A stretch of DNA of 64,000 nt, taken from assembly GCA_002335425.1 (NCBI GenBank), contig DDCB01000038.1:140452-204451 (forward strand). Direction: 5' to 3'. The notes under the pieces are model-generated. The model was given only the letters and a program-made list of their open reading frames with translations, searched no databases and was not told the DNA's origin. This document shows, in pieces, positions 7,642-15,753 of the stretch (the stretch's first letter is position 1; each line of letters starts with the position of its first letter). Source of the stretch: Chthonomonas sp. UBA2017. Lineage in GTDB: Bacteria > Armatimonadota > Fimbriimonadia > Fimbriimonadales > Fimbriimonadaceae. A program made the translations under genes and the position numbers.

Positions 7642-10212
7642 TTAGTTAGCCGGACCTGCCATTCGCGGTTGAGTCCACGAATTGTTGAAGCCGAAGTTGG
7701 TGGTGAAGCCGCCGGTCGTTCCGACTGCCTTACCGACGATGGTTGTCGTTCCGCCATCGTTCCAGAGCACGAAGTTCCTTCCAGGTTGGAAGAAGTCTTG
7801 GACTGGATTTTGAACGGTGTCTTGGATCAAGACGCCATTCCAAGCGATCGGCCACCAGTGGGCACCAGCTGCCGGAACCACCACCGAGGTAGCTGCCGGA
7901 AGAGCGTTGTTCAGCGTGGCTGCCGTCAAGCTCACGATGTTGCCCGCCAGGTCGCTGTAGTACAGTTGCGTACCGTCGTTCGACCAAGCCAGACCGTTCG
8001 TGTAACCCGAGACGTTACCGGCTTGAGCGAACAAGATTCCTTGTGCTGCCGCTGCCGCGCTGAGGTTGGACGATTGAGCCGTCACCGTACCGCCGGTCGA
8101 CGGGATGATCACGATGCTCGATTGGAACGGAGCTGCGCCAACGTTGTTGTCGCTGATGAACGCCAGGCGAGCACCATCCACAACCGGATAGTACATGTTG
8201 CCCGGGATCGCTGCCGTCAGGTTGGTTGCCACGTTCGGACCGGTGGAGCGATAGATGTTGTTCTTCGCAGGAGCCGTGTCAGCTTGCTCGTAGTAGAGGT
8301 TGCCGCTCTTGTCCCAGGTCGGTCGGTTCTTGGCGCGAACGTCGCCAGCGCCGGTCCACAGCACGACCTTGTCGAAGCTGTAAACGCCCGCGGTTTGAGT
8401 CACGGTCGGCTCGGTGTATCGAACATCGGCCACGGCGATGACAGATCGACCGTTGTCGCTGTTGACGACGAAGGCGATCTTGGTGCCATCGGAGTTGAGA
8501 GCCGGGTTCGAGAACGTCAGGTTTCCACCGATCGTCACGAGAGCCGATTGATCAGCCAACGTTCCAGCGGAAGCTTGGAACGAAGCGGCAGCGGCGTTCG
8601 TGAGGTTGGCAGTTCCTGGGAGGTTGACACCCGGGATCGCCAGAGCGGCCGTGGTGACCTTCGGCAGGAAGCCGATTCGGATACCGGTCGCGCTGTTCGC
8701 AGCGAGCTTAGGAGCTGGCAGAACGTTGACCGTCACGGTGGTGCTGACCGAAGGACCGTTGGTCGGTTCGAACGTCAGAGTCGTGGTGCCAGCCTTCTTG
8801 CCCCAGATGAAGATCGGGTTGTTGTTGGCGAAGACGCCTTGGTTGATTCCGACGATGTCGTTTCCAGTGATGCTACCGTTCGAAGATCGCAGTTGGAAGT
8901 GACCCGCACCACCCGATTGACCTGCGTTGCCGAGGAGAATCGTGTTGGAAGCCGTCATTCCGAAGCCGCCGAGGTGGCTCAGAGTTTGACCTTCGTAGAT
9001 GTAGATGGTCTTGCCCGAAAGATCGGTCGAATTGCCAACTGGAATCGGAGCCGTCGTGCCTTGACCAAGCGTCGTCGTTTGGACAAGCTTCATCGAAGCG
9101 ATCGTCGAGGTCGTGTTGCTGGTCGAGACCACCACCGGCTGAGTTCCAGCCGCATCCAGGTAAGCCTTTCCGCCGACCATGAACACAGGAACGTTGACCG
9201 TCGTCAGCGCCGGACCGCCCGGATTCGGGTTGTTGAGCGTTACAACTGCAGCGTAACCGAGGATTTGGAGCGTGTACTCTCCGTTCGGGATCGCCTTCGT
9301 GAAGCTGATGCCTTCGGTGTAAGCCGAGGTGTCGCGTCGCGCGGTGATCACGGTGTCTTGAGTGACGCCATCGCCATCAACCATTCGGCTGACAACGGTG
9401 TTCACATAGCCCGGTTGCGAAGATCGGACGGCTTGAACAGCGGCCCAGTCGATGCTAAACGTCGCCACGCCGCTCGAAGGAACGACGGTGATGTCAGCCG
9501 AGCCCGAAAGGCCCGTGCCCGAGAGAGTGGCCGTCGCGGTCGCGGTGCCGGCCGAATTTGCCGTCCAAGCGCCACTGGCTGCGGCCAGCGTCAGAGCGGC
9601 GTTGTTGCTGCTCCAGCTGATCGCGCTACCGTTGCTGCTGGTGAAGAGGACGTTGCCGTCAGCATCCTTCACTTCAGCCGAAAGCGTGCCGGTTTGACCC
9701 ACGGTCACCGTAGCATCGCCACCGACCACAGCCACCGAAGCAGCCGTGCCGGCATCTGCCAACGCAGCCGAGAAGTTCACGCTCGGGTCAGCGCCGCTGC
9801 CCGAAACCGTGACTTCCGTCGTGGCCGAACCCACTTCCGTCGAACCGTTGAACATCGTTGCGTTCAGCGTGTAAGCGCCCGTCGAAACTGGAACATCGTT
9901 AAACGTACCGCTGACCGATCCGCCGGCATCGCCGCTCGGTCGGTTCAGGGTCACCGTGCCGCCATCGTAAGTCACGCCGGTCGGGGCCGTTACGGTCACC
10001 TCAACCTTCGTCACATAGCTCGGCACTTGTCGGGTGATCGCGGCAAACTGTGCCGAAACACCCAGGTCTCGGGTTGTACCGCCGCCGCCGCCGGTCGTTC
10101 CGTCATCGTCACTCCCACCGCAACCCGAAGTCACGATAGCAGCGCCGCCCGTCACGAGCACGACTAGAGGCACAAACCAATTAAGCGCAAATCGCGCCCG
10201 CTTGTTAGTCAT
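7642..10212 (-). CDS. Large surface lipoprotein with Ig-like and beta-propeller (TolB/PD40-like) regions
   Basis: 856 residues. Signal peptide with lipobox (IVTSGC) and an Asp/Gly-rich linker, so a secreted lipid-anchored protein. The first half is Thr/Ala/Gly-rich and has a BIG2-like region (GQTGTLSAEVKDADGN, then SWSSNNAALTL). The last third has repeats such as NPALNSDGTKIAFVV, WDKSGNLYYEQ and WSNDGTQLYYSDLAG, typical of TolB/PD40 propeller blades. The ATG at 10212 has a GGAGGAG ribosome binding site 7 bases upstream, which decides against the in-frame GTG at 10227. It is monocistronic, between a good promoter and a strong terminator, and probably well expressed. Binding partner unknown. 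Confidence 0.85.
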   Translation of the reverse strand: MTNKRARFALNWFVPLVVLVTGGAAIVTSGCGGSDDDGTTGGGGGTTRDLGVSAQFAAITRQVPSYVTKVEVTVTAPTGVTYDGGTVTLNRPSGDAGGSVSGTFNDVPVSTGAYTLNATMFNGSTEVGSATTEVTVSGSGADPSVNFSAALADAGTAASVAVVGGDATVTVGQTGTLSAEVKDADGNVLFTSSNGSAISWSSNNAALTLAAASGAWTANSAGTATATATLSGTGLSGSADITVVPSSGVATFSIDWAAVQAVRSSQPGYVNTVVSRMVDGDGVTQDTVITARRDTSAYTEGISFTKAIPNGEYTLQILGYAAVVTLNNPNPGGPALTTVNVPVFMVGGKAYLDAAGTQPVVVSTSNTTSTIASMKLVQTTTLGQGTTAPIPVGNSTDLSGKTIYIYEGQTLSHLGGFGMTASNTILLGNAGQSGGAGHFQLRSSNGSITGNDIVGINQGVFANNNPIFIWGKKAGTTTLTFEPTNGPSVSTTVTVNVLPAPKLAANSATGIRIGFLPKVTTAALAIPGVNLPGTANLTNAAAASFQASAGTLADQSALVTIGGNLTFSNPALNSDGTKIAFVVNSDNGRSVIAVADVRYTEPTVTQTAGVYSFDKVVLWTGAGDVRAKNRPTWDKSGNLYYEQADTAPAKNNIYRSTGPNVATNLTAAIPGNMYYPVVDGARLAFISDNNVGAAPFQSSIVIIPSTGGTVTAQSSNLSAAAAAQGILFAQAGNVSGYTNGLAWSNDGTQLYYSDLAGNIVSLTAATLNNALPAATSVVVPAAGAHWWPIAWNGVLIQDTVQNPVQDFFQPGRNFVLWNDGGTTTIVGKAVGTTGGFTTNFGFNNSWTQPRMAGPAN

Positions 10213-10289
10213 ACACTTCTCCTCCACTGTCCTTAGTTGGATGCTCTGCGCCAGTCCCTAGATTTGACGGTGCAGATTGAAACGAACTC

Positions 10290-10318
10290 ATCATAGCAAA
10301 TCTACGCGTAAAAATCAA
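10290..10318 (-). promoter_or_regulatory. Housekeeping-sigma promoter for the large lipoprotein
   Basis: On the minus strand -35 TTGATT, a 17-base spacer and -10 TATGAT, about 75 bases upstream of the lipoprotein start codon in an AT-rich gap. Match to the sigma70-type consensus is good; activity is inferred. Confidence 0.65.
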
Positions 10319-10512
10319 GCCCTGGAGGGGCTCAACCTCATTCCTATCACGCGGTTCAGTGAGATGCACGTTTCCTTGCATCGCATTATGGACGATTATG
10401 GCAAAAAAAAAGTACCCCTCTAGTGAAATTCGCAGGTTCACCCGAATTTCTTCAGGTTCAAACCTCGACTCAGGCCCATTGCAAACGCCCCAAGGAGCCC
10501 TCAGAACGAGCC
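10319..10512. other. AT-rich non-coding gap between pyrE and the large lipoprotein gene
   Basis: No convincing gene. The gap holds an A9 run (10403-10411) and an inverted repeat (10425-10432 with 10443-10450, 8 bp). Read on the minus strand, the repeat lies 60 bases after pyrE and is followed 13 bases later by the T9 run. It could be a weak terminator of the ccm-pan-pyr operon, but the spacing to the T-run is too long to be sure. Confidence 0.4.
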
Positions 10513-11109
10513 TCAAGAGGAGCGTGTGCCCGGCTTCACCGCCGGAATTCTCGCCAGCCACTCCGGCACTTCGTCGGGAGCGAAGCTCTCGGCTTGAACT
10601 TCATAGGCTCGAACGAGCGGCACTCCAAAGTCCACCGCTCCGCCGGAGCGATCAATGAGGACCCCAACACCAACGACTTCGCCGCCCTGTTCCTTCAGAA
10701 GGGTGTTCACTTCCCGAACTGATTTTCCAGTCGTCAGGACGTCGTCAACGACCAAGATTCTTGCTCCGGGAGGGACTTTAGCCCCGCGGCGAAGCTTCCT
10801 TTGACCGTCTTCGGATTCGACGTAAAGAGACGGGACCCCCAGCTGCCGAGCGACTTCAAAAGCGATGATGATCCCGCCGGTCGTTGGCCCCGCCACCAGG
10901 TCAACGCTTCCCGACGGAAGCTCAGAGACAAGCTGGCTCGCCAAAGCACTCAAGACTTCGGGGCGCTCAAGAACCCGGAATTTCTCAAAATAGACCGCCG
11001 AATGCCGACCGCTCGTGAGGATAAAGTGCCCGCGCAGGATCGCACCCGAAGACTCCAGGAGCGCGCCTAAATCAACCGGTGACGCAGTAAGGTTTGAGTT
11101 CTTGGACAA
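10513..11109 (-). CDS. pyrE: Orotate phosphoribosyltransferase
   Basis: 198 residues, near the usual length. It joins orotate to PRPP to give OMP in pyrimidine synthesis. The PRPP-binding signature is RILVVDDVLTTGKSVREV, preceded by the OPRT-type ILTSGRHSAVYFEK and VAGPTTGGIIIAFEVAR. The best start is a TTG at 11109, which overlaps panD by 38 bases; no nearer ATG keeps the N-terminal helix. It is the last gene of the ccmE-ccmF-panD-pyrE chain. The exact start is uncertain. Confidence 0.92.
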   Translation of the reverse strand: MSKNSNLTASPVDLGALLESSGAILRGHFILTSGRHSAVYFEKFRVLERPEVLSALASQLVSELPSGSVDLVAGPTTGGIIIAFEVARQLGVPSLYVESEDGQRKLRRGAKVPPGARILVVDDVLTTGKSVREVNTLLKEQGGEVVGVGVLIDRSGGAVDFGVPLVRAYEVQAESFAPDEVPEWLARIPAVKPGTRSS

Positions 11110-11434
11110 ACCGATTCTCCTCGTCTAACAGGATCATCTTCGGCTCAATCGGCTCATCCGACAGCGCGAAGGCCGCGATGACCACTCGATCCCCGGGTGA
11201 AAAGGAGTGAGCCGCTCCACCATTCATCCCGATGGCCCCTCGGGGACCCCGAAATGCATACGTGACGAGACGAGAGGTGTGATCCACCGCCCAGATATGA
11301 ACCAGTTCGCCGTCGAGAATTCCCACGCGATCCATCAGATCGCCGTCGATCTCAATCGAGCCGACATACTCCGGGTTACAGTACGTAATCCGGGCGAGGT
11401 GAATTTTCGCTTTAACGAGCTGAAGCAGACGCAT
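11072..11434 (-). CDS. panD: Aspartate 1-decarboxylase (pyruvoyl enzyme)
   Basis: 120 residues. Makes beta-alanine for pantothenate and CoA. The self-cleavage site Gly25-Ser26 lies in EYVGSIEID as expected; the new N-terminal Ser becomes the pyruvoyl cofactor. GAAAHSFSPGDRVVIAAFA is the conserved C-terminal half. The ATG at 11434 is chosen over a TTG 12 bases upstream. It overlaps the 3' end of ccmF by 23 bases and pyrE by 38, so the genes are probably translationally coupled. The rest of the pantothenate pathway is not here. Confidence 0.93.
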   Translation of the reverse strand: MRLLQLVKAKIHLARITYCNPEYVGSIEIDGDLMDRVGILDGELVHIWAVDHTSRLVTYAFRGPRGAIGMNGGAAHSFSPGDRVVIAAFALSDEPIEPKMILLDEENRFVQELKPYCVTG

Positions 11435-13850
11435 GGTCGATCTCAAGGGCAGGCCCTTCGCTGGATTCCGACTCCTTCGGATCGGAGTCTGCCGTACTCG
11501 AGCCGGAGCTCGACCCCGGCGACCTCAGCCTCCGCCGAGACCAAGCCGCCAAAAAACCACCCAACGACATGATACCCACGCCCACCCAAACGAGCCCGGT
11601 CATCGGCTTAAAGAAGAGCTCGGCGGGGTAGTAAGCCAAGATCGAGCTCAAGGTCAGAGTCACCGATTTCGTCCCAGCATCCATCCGGTCCAGCTGAACC
11701 AAGAGGGTCGGCGTCAATCGGACCGCCTGCCTTCGCGGGCCCTGCTCGGTCATCTCAAAGACGGCGCTCGTCCGGTACTCCTGTCCGTCCACCCGTGCCT
11801 GCACATCAGCGATAAACTTGGTCCCGACTTGGCCCGGCTGGCCTTCCATCCGCATCCCGAGGTACTTCACCAGAGTCTGGTCATAAAGGACCTCCTCGCC
11901 AACCTTAAACTCCCGCGTAAACGGATCGTCAAAGCTCAAAGCCCCGACCACGAGATAGAGGTCATAGAGCGGGAAGCGATGCACATGCGGCCAAGCAAAA
12001 GGCTGGACCCGGCCATCGTCTTGCTCGATGTAATAGAGCCCCGGGTGCATCAAGATGTTGCCTCGGTCGGTGGTGAGCCGAAACAGCTCTTCGTTGGTTC
12101 GGTCAAAGAGCTGCTTCGTGCGGCCCTCTCGCTCGACGATGAACTCCATCGCTCGCACGGGCCGATCTTCCGGCACGGCGAACTGTTCGCTTCGCTCAAA
12201 GCCCCGAGAAACCACCAAGCCCAACATCGTCACCCCGATGCCGAAGTGGGTCAGCATGCCCCCGATCGCGGGGAAAGATCGCTTCCAAGTCTCCAGCAAT
12301 CGCCAAAGACCGCTGATCAAGACGAAGAGCGACACCCCAACCAGCAACGCCATCAAGGGCACTTGGCCGAACTCAAAACCAAAAGGACCTGTGATCGACT
12401 CTTTGGGATCGAGCCGGTAGTTCGAAAACGGCAACCGAATCCAAAAGAGGAAGATGCCGAGCAACGTCAACGTCGAGACCACAACCCAAGTCAACCGCTG
12501 AAAGACAACCTTGCCGCCTTGCGCTCGCCAGCTCAGGAACGGGGCCATGCCCATGACGACCATGAGCGGCAAGTAGAGCCACACCAAGATCAAGTGATAA
12601 GTGTGCTCTTCGACTCGTTTGGGAGCCTGACCCAGCAGAGCCTGGACCAGTGGGACGCTCATCCCAATTCCGGCGCCGACCCCTGTCGCCAGGATCAGCC
12701 ACATTCCAGCAGACAAAAAGGCTTCCCGATGAAACGGTGTTTTTTCAGGTGGCGGCGCGGCCGAGGCGAGCTTGCGTGCGGCTCGCCAACGAACCGTCCA
12801 AGTCACCAAAAACGCGAGAATCCCTACACCCAAGACGCCCACCAAAATGCGCAAGGCCGAACGGTCCATCTCGGCAAAGCTATGGACGCTCGTATCTCCG
12901 AGCAGGCCCGACCGGGTCAAAAAGGTCCCGTAAACAAAGCTCAACAGCCCGCACCCTGCGAGCATGGCGTTCGCAAAAGCCCCCTTTTTCCGGGCTGCTT
13001 GGACATAAAGCCCATGCACCAGCGCCACGGTGATGCACCAAGGCACAAAGCTGACGTTCTCCACCGGGTCCCAAGCCCAAAAACCGCCCCATCCGAGCGT
13101 CTCGTAGGCCCAAAAACCGCCCATGCAGAGTCCAAGCCCCAGGAGCGTCATGCAAACGATCGCGTAGGGCCGAATCGGGCGCACCCAGGTCTCCAGGTCA
13201 CGGCGAAGAAGCGCACTAAAGGCCCAAGCGAACAGGACGGTCAAAGACCCAAAGCCCAAAAAGATCGTGGGCGGGTGGATCGTGACCCAGTAATTCAACA
13301 GCGACGGTTGAAGACCCACACCATCCGGAGGAACGACCGGCTTGCCGTCGACCAGATTCAACAAGAAGGGCGATTCGTAAGCCAAGATGCCGGAGATCGC
13401 CCCTAAAAACAGGGCGTACACCACGATGTACCATCGCCGGTCGACCCCGACCGAACGGAGAGCAATCAGTCCAAAAATCGCACTGCAACAGGCCCAAAGC
13501 AAAAAGCTGCCTTGCTGCCCCGACCAAACCGCCGCAACTCGATAGGCCAGAGTCGTCGCCGCATCGCTGTGGCCATAAACATAGGCGAACTCAAAGCGCT
13601 GGTTTATAAAGAGGGTCGCAAGCGATCCAAAGGCCCCAAACAGGCTCGTACAACCAAGGACGAAGCTGAGAGTCCCCCATCGGCCCCACCGATCTCGCCG
13701 TGGCTGAAGAACCCAAAAGAGGGTGGTCGCTAAGAAAAAGGCGACCGCCAAAAAGATGAAAGTCCGCCCCAGCGAGCCGACCCAGAGCGACCAATCCGGC
13801 GGCACCCCAAGAACGGGCGCCGTGTGTTGGTGACCTTCAGTAGGGGGCAT
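11412..13850 (-). CDS. ccmF: Cytochrome c heme lyase subunit CcmF/NrfE
   Basis: 812 residues, polytopic membrane protein of cytochrome c maturation system I. The WWD heme-handling motif is present (WGGFWAWDPVENVSFVPW), with many hydrophobic segments in the first 530 residues. A periplasmic domain follows (about 580-770) and then a final membrane helix near VWVGVGIMSLGGFLAAW. CcmF takes heme from CcmE and attaches it to apocytochrome CXXCH. The ATG at 13850 overlaps ccmE by 14 bases; the frame extends 8 codons further but lies inside ccmE. CcmABCD and CcmG/H are not in the window. Confidence 0.94.
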   Translation of the reverse strand: MPPTEGHQHTAPVLGVPPDWSLWVGSLGRTFIFLAVAFFLATTLFWVLQPRRDRWGRWGTLSFVLGCTSLFGAFGSLATLFINQRFEFAYVYGHSDAATTLAYRVAAVWSGQQGSFLLWACCSAIFGLIALRSVGVDRRWYIVVYALFLGAISGILAYESPFLLNLVDGKPVVPPDGVGLQPSLLNYWVTIHPPTIFLGFGSLTVLFAWAFSALLRRDLETWVRPIRPYAIVCMTLLGLGLCMGGFWAYETLGWGGFWAWDPVENVSFVPWCITVALVHGLYVQAARKKGAFANAMLAGCGLLSFVYGTFLTRSGLLGDTSVHSFAEMDRSALRILVGVLGVGILAFLVTWTVRWRAARKLASAAPPPEKTPFHREAFLSAGMWLILATGVGAGIGMSVPLVQALLGQAPKRVEEHTYHLILVWLYLPLMVVMGMAPFLSWRAQGGKVVFQRLTWVVVSTLTLLGIFLFWIRLPFSNYRLDPKESITGPFGFEFGQVPLMALLVGVSLFVLISGLWRLLETWKRSFPAIGGMLTHFGIGVTMLGLVVSRGFERSEQFAVPEDRPVRAMEFIVEREGRTKQLFDRTNEELFRLTTDRGNILMHPGLYYIEQDDGRVQPFAWPHVHRFPLYDLYLVVGALSFDDPFTREFKVGEEVLYDQTLVKYLGMRMEGQPGQVGTKFIADVQARVDGQEYRTSAVFEMTEQGPRRQAVRLTPTLLVQLDRMDAGTKSVTLTLSSILAYYPAELFFKPMTGLVWVGVGIMSLGGFLAAWSRRRLRSPGSSSGSSTADSDPKESESSEGPALEIDHASASAR

Positions 13851-14244
13851 CCTTCTTGGCTCCCGCCTCTGCACCCTTGTCGGTCGACTCGTATTTGCTC
13901 GGGCACTTCAGCAGGAGCTGCCGAGCCTGGAAGTGGTCGTCTTGGTACTGCCCGATCGCGACAACTTTCGTTGCCGAGCCCATGTTGGCGGGTGGAGTGC
14001 CCGCATAAATCACCGGGACCGTCGCCCCTTCGGCATCCTTCATCTGAAACTCAACTTTCAGCTCAGACGAACGCACTCGCATGGTCCCAGGAATCAGGTC
14101 GCCCGCCAAGTGAAGATTGTCCCCGCGCATCGTTTTGGCCTGAGCCACGGTCACATACGGACTCGCGTTCACCAGAAAAGCCGATGCCATCAGCGCCAGG
14201 CCCCCCAGGCTCAAAAGGATCATTCCTAATTTTCGATTCTTCAT
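13837..14244 (-). CDS. ccmE: Cytochrome c maturation heme chaperone CcmE, Cys-type
   Basis: 135 residues. N-terminal membrane anchor (about 7-27) and an OB-fold domain: GDLIPGTMRV, KVEFQMKDAEG, VPVIYAGTPPANM. In classical CcmE a His covalently binds heme inside HxxxY. Here the corresponding motif is C114-P-S-K-Y118, so Cys replaces the His. This is the CxxxY variant known from some archaea and other bacteria, where the cysteine binds heme. The start at 14244 puts Met directly before the anchor; a longer frame of 14 codons adds nothing family-like. First gene of the ccm-pan-pyr operon. Confidence 0.9.
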   Translation of the reverse strand: MKNRKLGMILLSLGGLALMASAFLVNASPYVTVAQAKTMRGDNLHLAGDLIPGTMRVRSSELKVEFQMKDAEGATVPVIYAGTPPANMGSATKVVAIGQYQDDHFQARQLLLKCPSKYESTDKGAEAGAKKDAPY

Positions 14245-14311
14245 CTCGTGTGTTCGATTCGGACCGAATCCCAAACCATTTCCCATCGTACGTCGTCGGA
14301 TACAATGAGCA

Positions 14312-14887
14312 ATGATGCGGAATATCGAAGTGCGTGCCTTTTTTAATGGAATTCTTTGTGGAGTTGCATTTCTCCTGCCTGCCCTCGGGGCAACTCAACC
14401 AGCAACCCCCGCTCAACGAGCCGGAGTGACCCCCAAACCCGACTACGGCACCCTGCATCTTCAAGCCAACATCGGCAGTTTTCGAATGATCGATGGCGTC
14501 GGCCGAGTCGAAATCAGCTTCACCGGCTCGGTCCTGATCTCCGGCGATCCCAAAAAGCTCAAGATCGAGACCCAGGGCAATCTCCGGCAAGAACATATGG
14601 ACGATCGGCGTCAAACTTGGTTTGGCACCGGACGCATCGTCGTCACCGGGAGTTTTCGCGCGATCCAGTGGTTTGGCCGCGACATGCGGACCGTTTGGTA
14701 CGGACGAGGCATTGTTCGCCTGACGGCCGAATTCGACCGCAACCTCAAAACCGGGACCTTTTGGTACGACAATCCCGAAGCCAAGTCGGAGTGGTTCTCC
14801 CAAGGCATCACCACGATCACAAACCCGATGAAACCCGCAACTCCCCCCGGTGGAACAGTTCCTCGCGAACGGACCGGCGGCGGATAG
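14312..14887 (+). CDS. Secreted protein of unknown function
   Basis: 191 residues with a signal peptide ending near ALGATQPA. The mature part has no recognised family. It is rich in aromatic residues and alternates Gly with Trp/Phe (WFGTGRIVVTGSF, TVWYGRGIVRLTAEF), suggesting a small beta-sheet protein. ATG codons at 14312 and 14315 are both possible starts. Its stop TAG overlaps the GTG start of the next gene by one base, so the two are coupled with serC in one operon. It starts divergently from ccmE across about 68 bases. Confidence 0.7.
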   Translation: MMRNIEVRAFFNGILCGVAFLLPALGATQPATPAQRAGVTPKPDYGTLHLQANIGSFRMIDGVGRVEISFTGSVLISGDPKKLKIETQGNLRQEHMDDRRQTWFGTGRIVVTGSFRAIQWFGRDMRTVWYGRGIVRLTAEFDRNLKTGTFWYDNPEAKSEWFSQGITTITNPMKPATPPGGTVPRERTGGG

Positions 14888-15753
14888 TGCTTCGCCGCAC
14901 GTTCTGCCACATCCCCGGAATCGGGCGAGAGACCGAAAAGAACCTCTGGGCGCAAGGGTGTTCCGATTGGGACACCTTTTTGCAAAACCCGGCTGAGTTC
15001 AATCTCGGGACCGCCGACCGAGACCAGACCGCCCGGCTCGTCGAGCAGAGCCTCGAAGCTCTTACGGATCGAAACCACCAGTTCTTCCAGCTCCGACTCG
15101 GGCACAACGAAGCCTGGCGCGCTTGGCCGGAATTTCGGTCCCATTGTCTCTATCTGGACATTGAGACCGACGGCGGGCGGCGAGGTGATGCCGTCACCTT
15201 GATCGGCCTTTACGATGGGAACGAATTCACCGGACTCGTCAAGGGTCGCGACCTCGAACGATTTCACGATCTGATCTCCGAAGCGAACATGATCGTGACC
15301 TTTTTCGGGCTGGGCTTCGACGTCCCGATGCTCCAGAAGCGGTTCAAGTCCGTCCCGTTCGACCAAATTCACCTCGACCTATGCGCCACGCTGAAGCGGA
15401 TCGGCTTTCGCGGAGGGCTGAAGAAGATCGAGAAACAGCTCGGGTGGGATCGAGGCGAAGGAATCGACGGCCTCACCGGACTCGACGCGATCCGACTCTG
15501 GACCGAGTATTGCCGAGGGCGAGCGGACTCTCTCGACAAGCTCATCGCCTACAATCGCGAAGACGTCGTCAACCTTGAAAAGCTCGCCCAAATCGCCTAT
15601 GATCAGCTCTCGGCGCTGACGCAGGGCCTGCCTCAGCCCGAGATTCCTGGTTTGACCGAGCCCTTGATCGCTCCGTCCCCAAGCCTGAGGTCCCCGACTG
15701 GATCATTCAAAAAGAGGTCATCTGGGACCAGAACGGGTATACCAAAAAGATGA
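14887..15753 (+). CDS. YprB-like RNase H-superfamily 3'-5' exonuclease
   Basis: 288 residues. Residues about 1-30 hold a helix-hairpin-helix-like motif (CHIPGIGRETEKNLWAQG). The RNase_H_2/YprB domain follows, with exonuclease motif I in CLYLDIETDG, a second acidic region near VTFFGLGFDVPMLQKRF and motif III in YNREDVVNLEKLA. Together these give the DEDD-type metal site of a DNA or RNA exonuclease. The GTG at 14887 overlaps the preceding stop; upstream of it the frame is antisense-like Arg/Pro/Ser-rich sequence. The end overlaps the serC start by 4 bases. Substrate unknown. Confidence 0.85.
   Translation: MLRRTFCHIPGIGRETEKNLWAQGCSDWDTFLQNPAEFNLGTADRDQTARLVEQSLEALTDRNHQFFQLRLGHNEAWRAWPEFRSHCLYLDIETDGGRRGDAVTLIGLYDGNEFTGLVKGRDLERFHDLISEANMIVTFFGLGFDVPMLQKRFKSVPFDQIHLDLCATLKRIGFRGGLKKIEKQLGWDRGEGIDGLTGLDAIRLWTEYCRGRADSLDKLIAYNREDVVNLEKLAQIAYDQLSALTQGLPQPEIPGLTEPLIAPSPSLRSPTGSFKKRSSGTRTGIPKR

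Noticed and set aside
7642..10167. Long plus-strand open frame opposite the large lipoprotein
   Set aside because: Arg/Ser/His-rich product without family features; it is the mirror of a gene with signal peptide, ribosome binding site, promoter and terminator.
11433..13406. Long plus-strand frame opposite ccmF
   Set aside because: Composition is Arg/Pro/Gln/His-rich and lacks hydrophobic segments, whereas the minus frame is an unmistakable CcmF.
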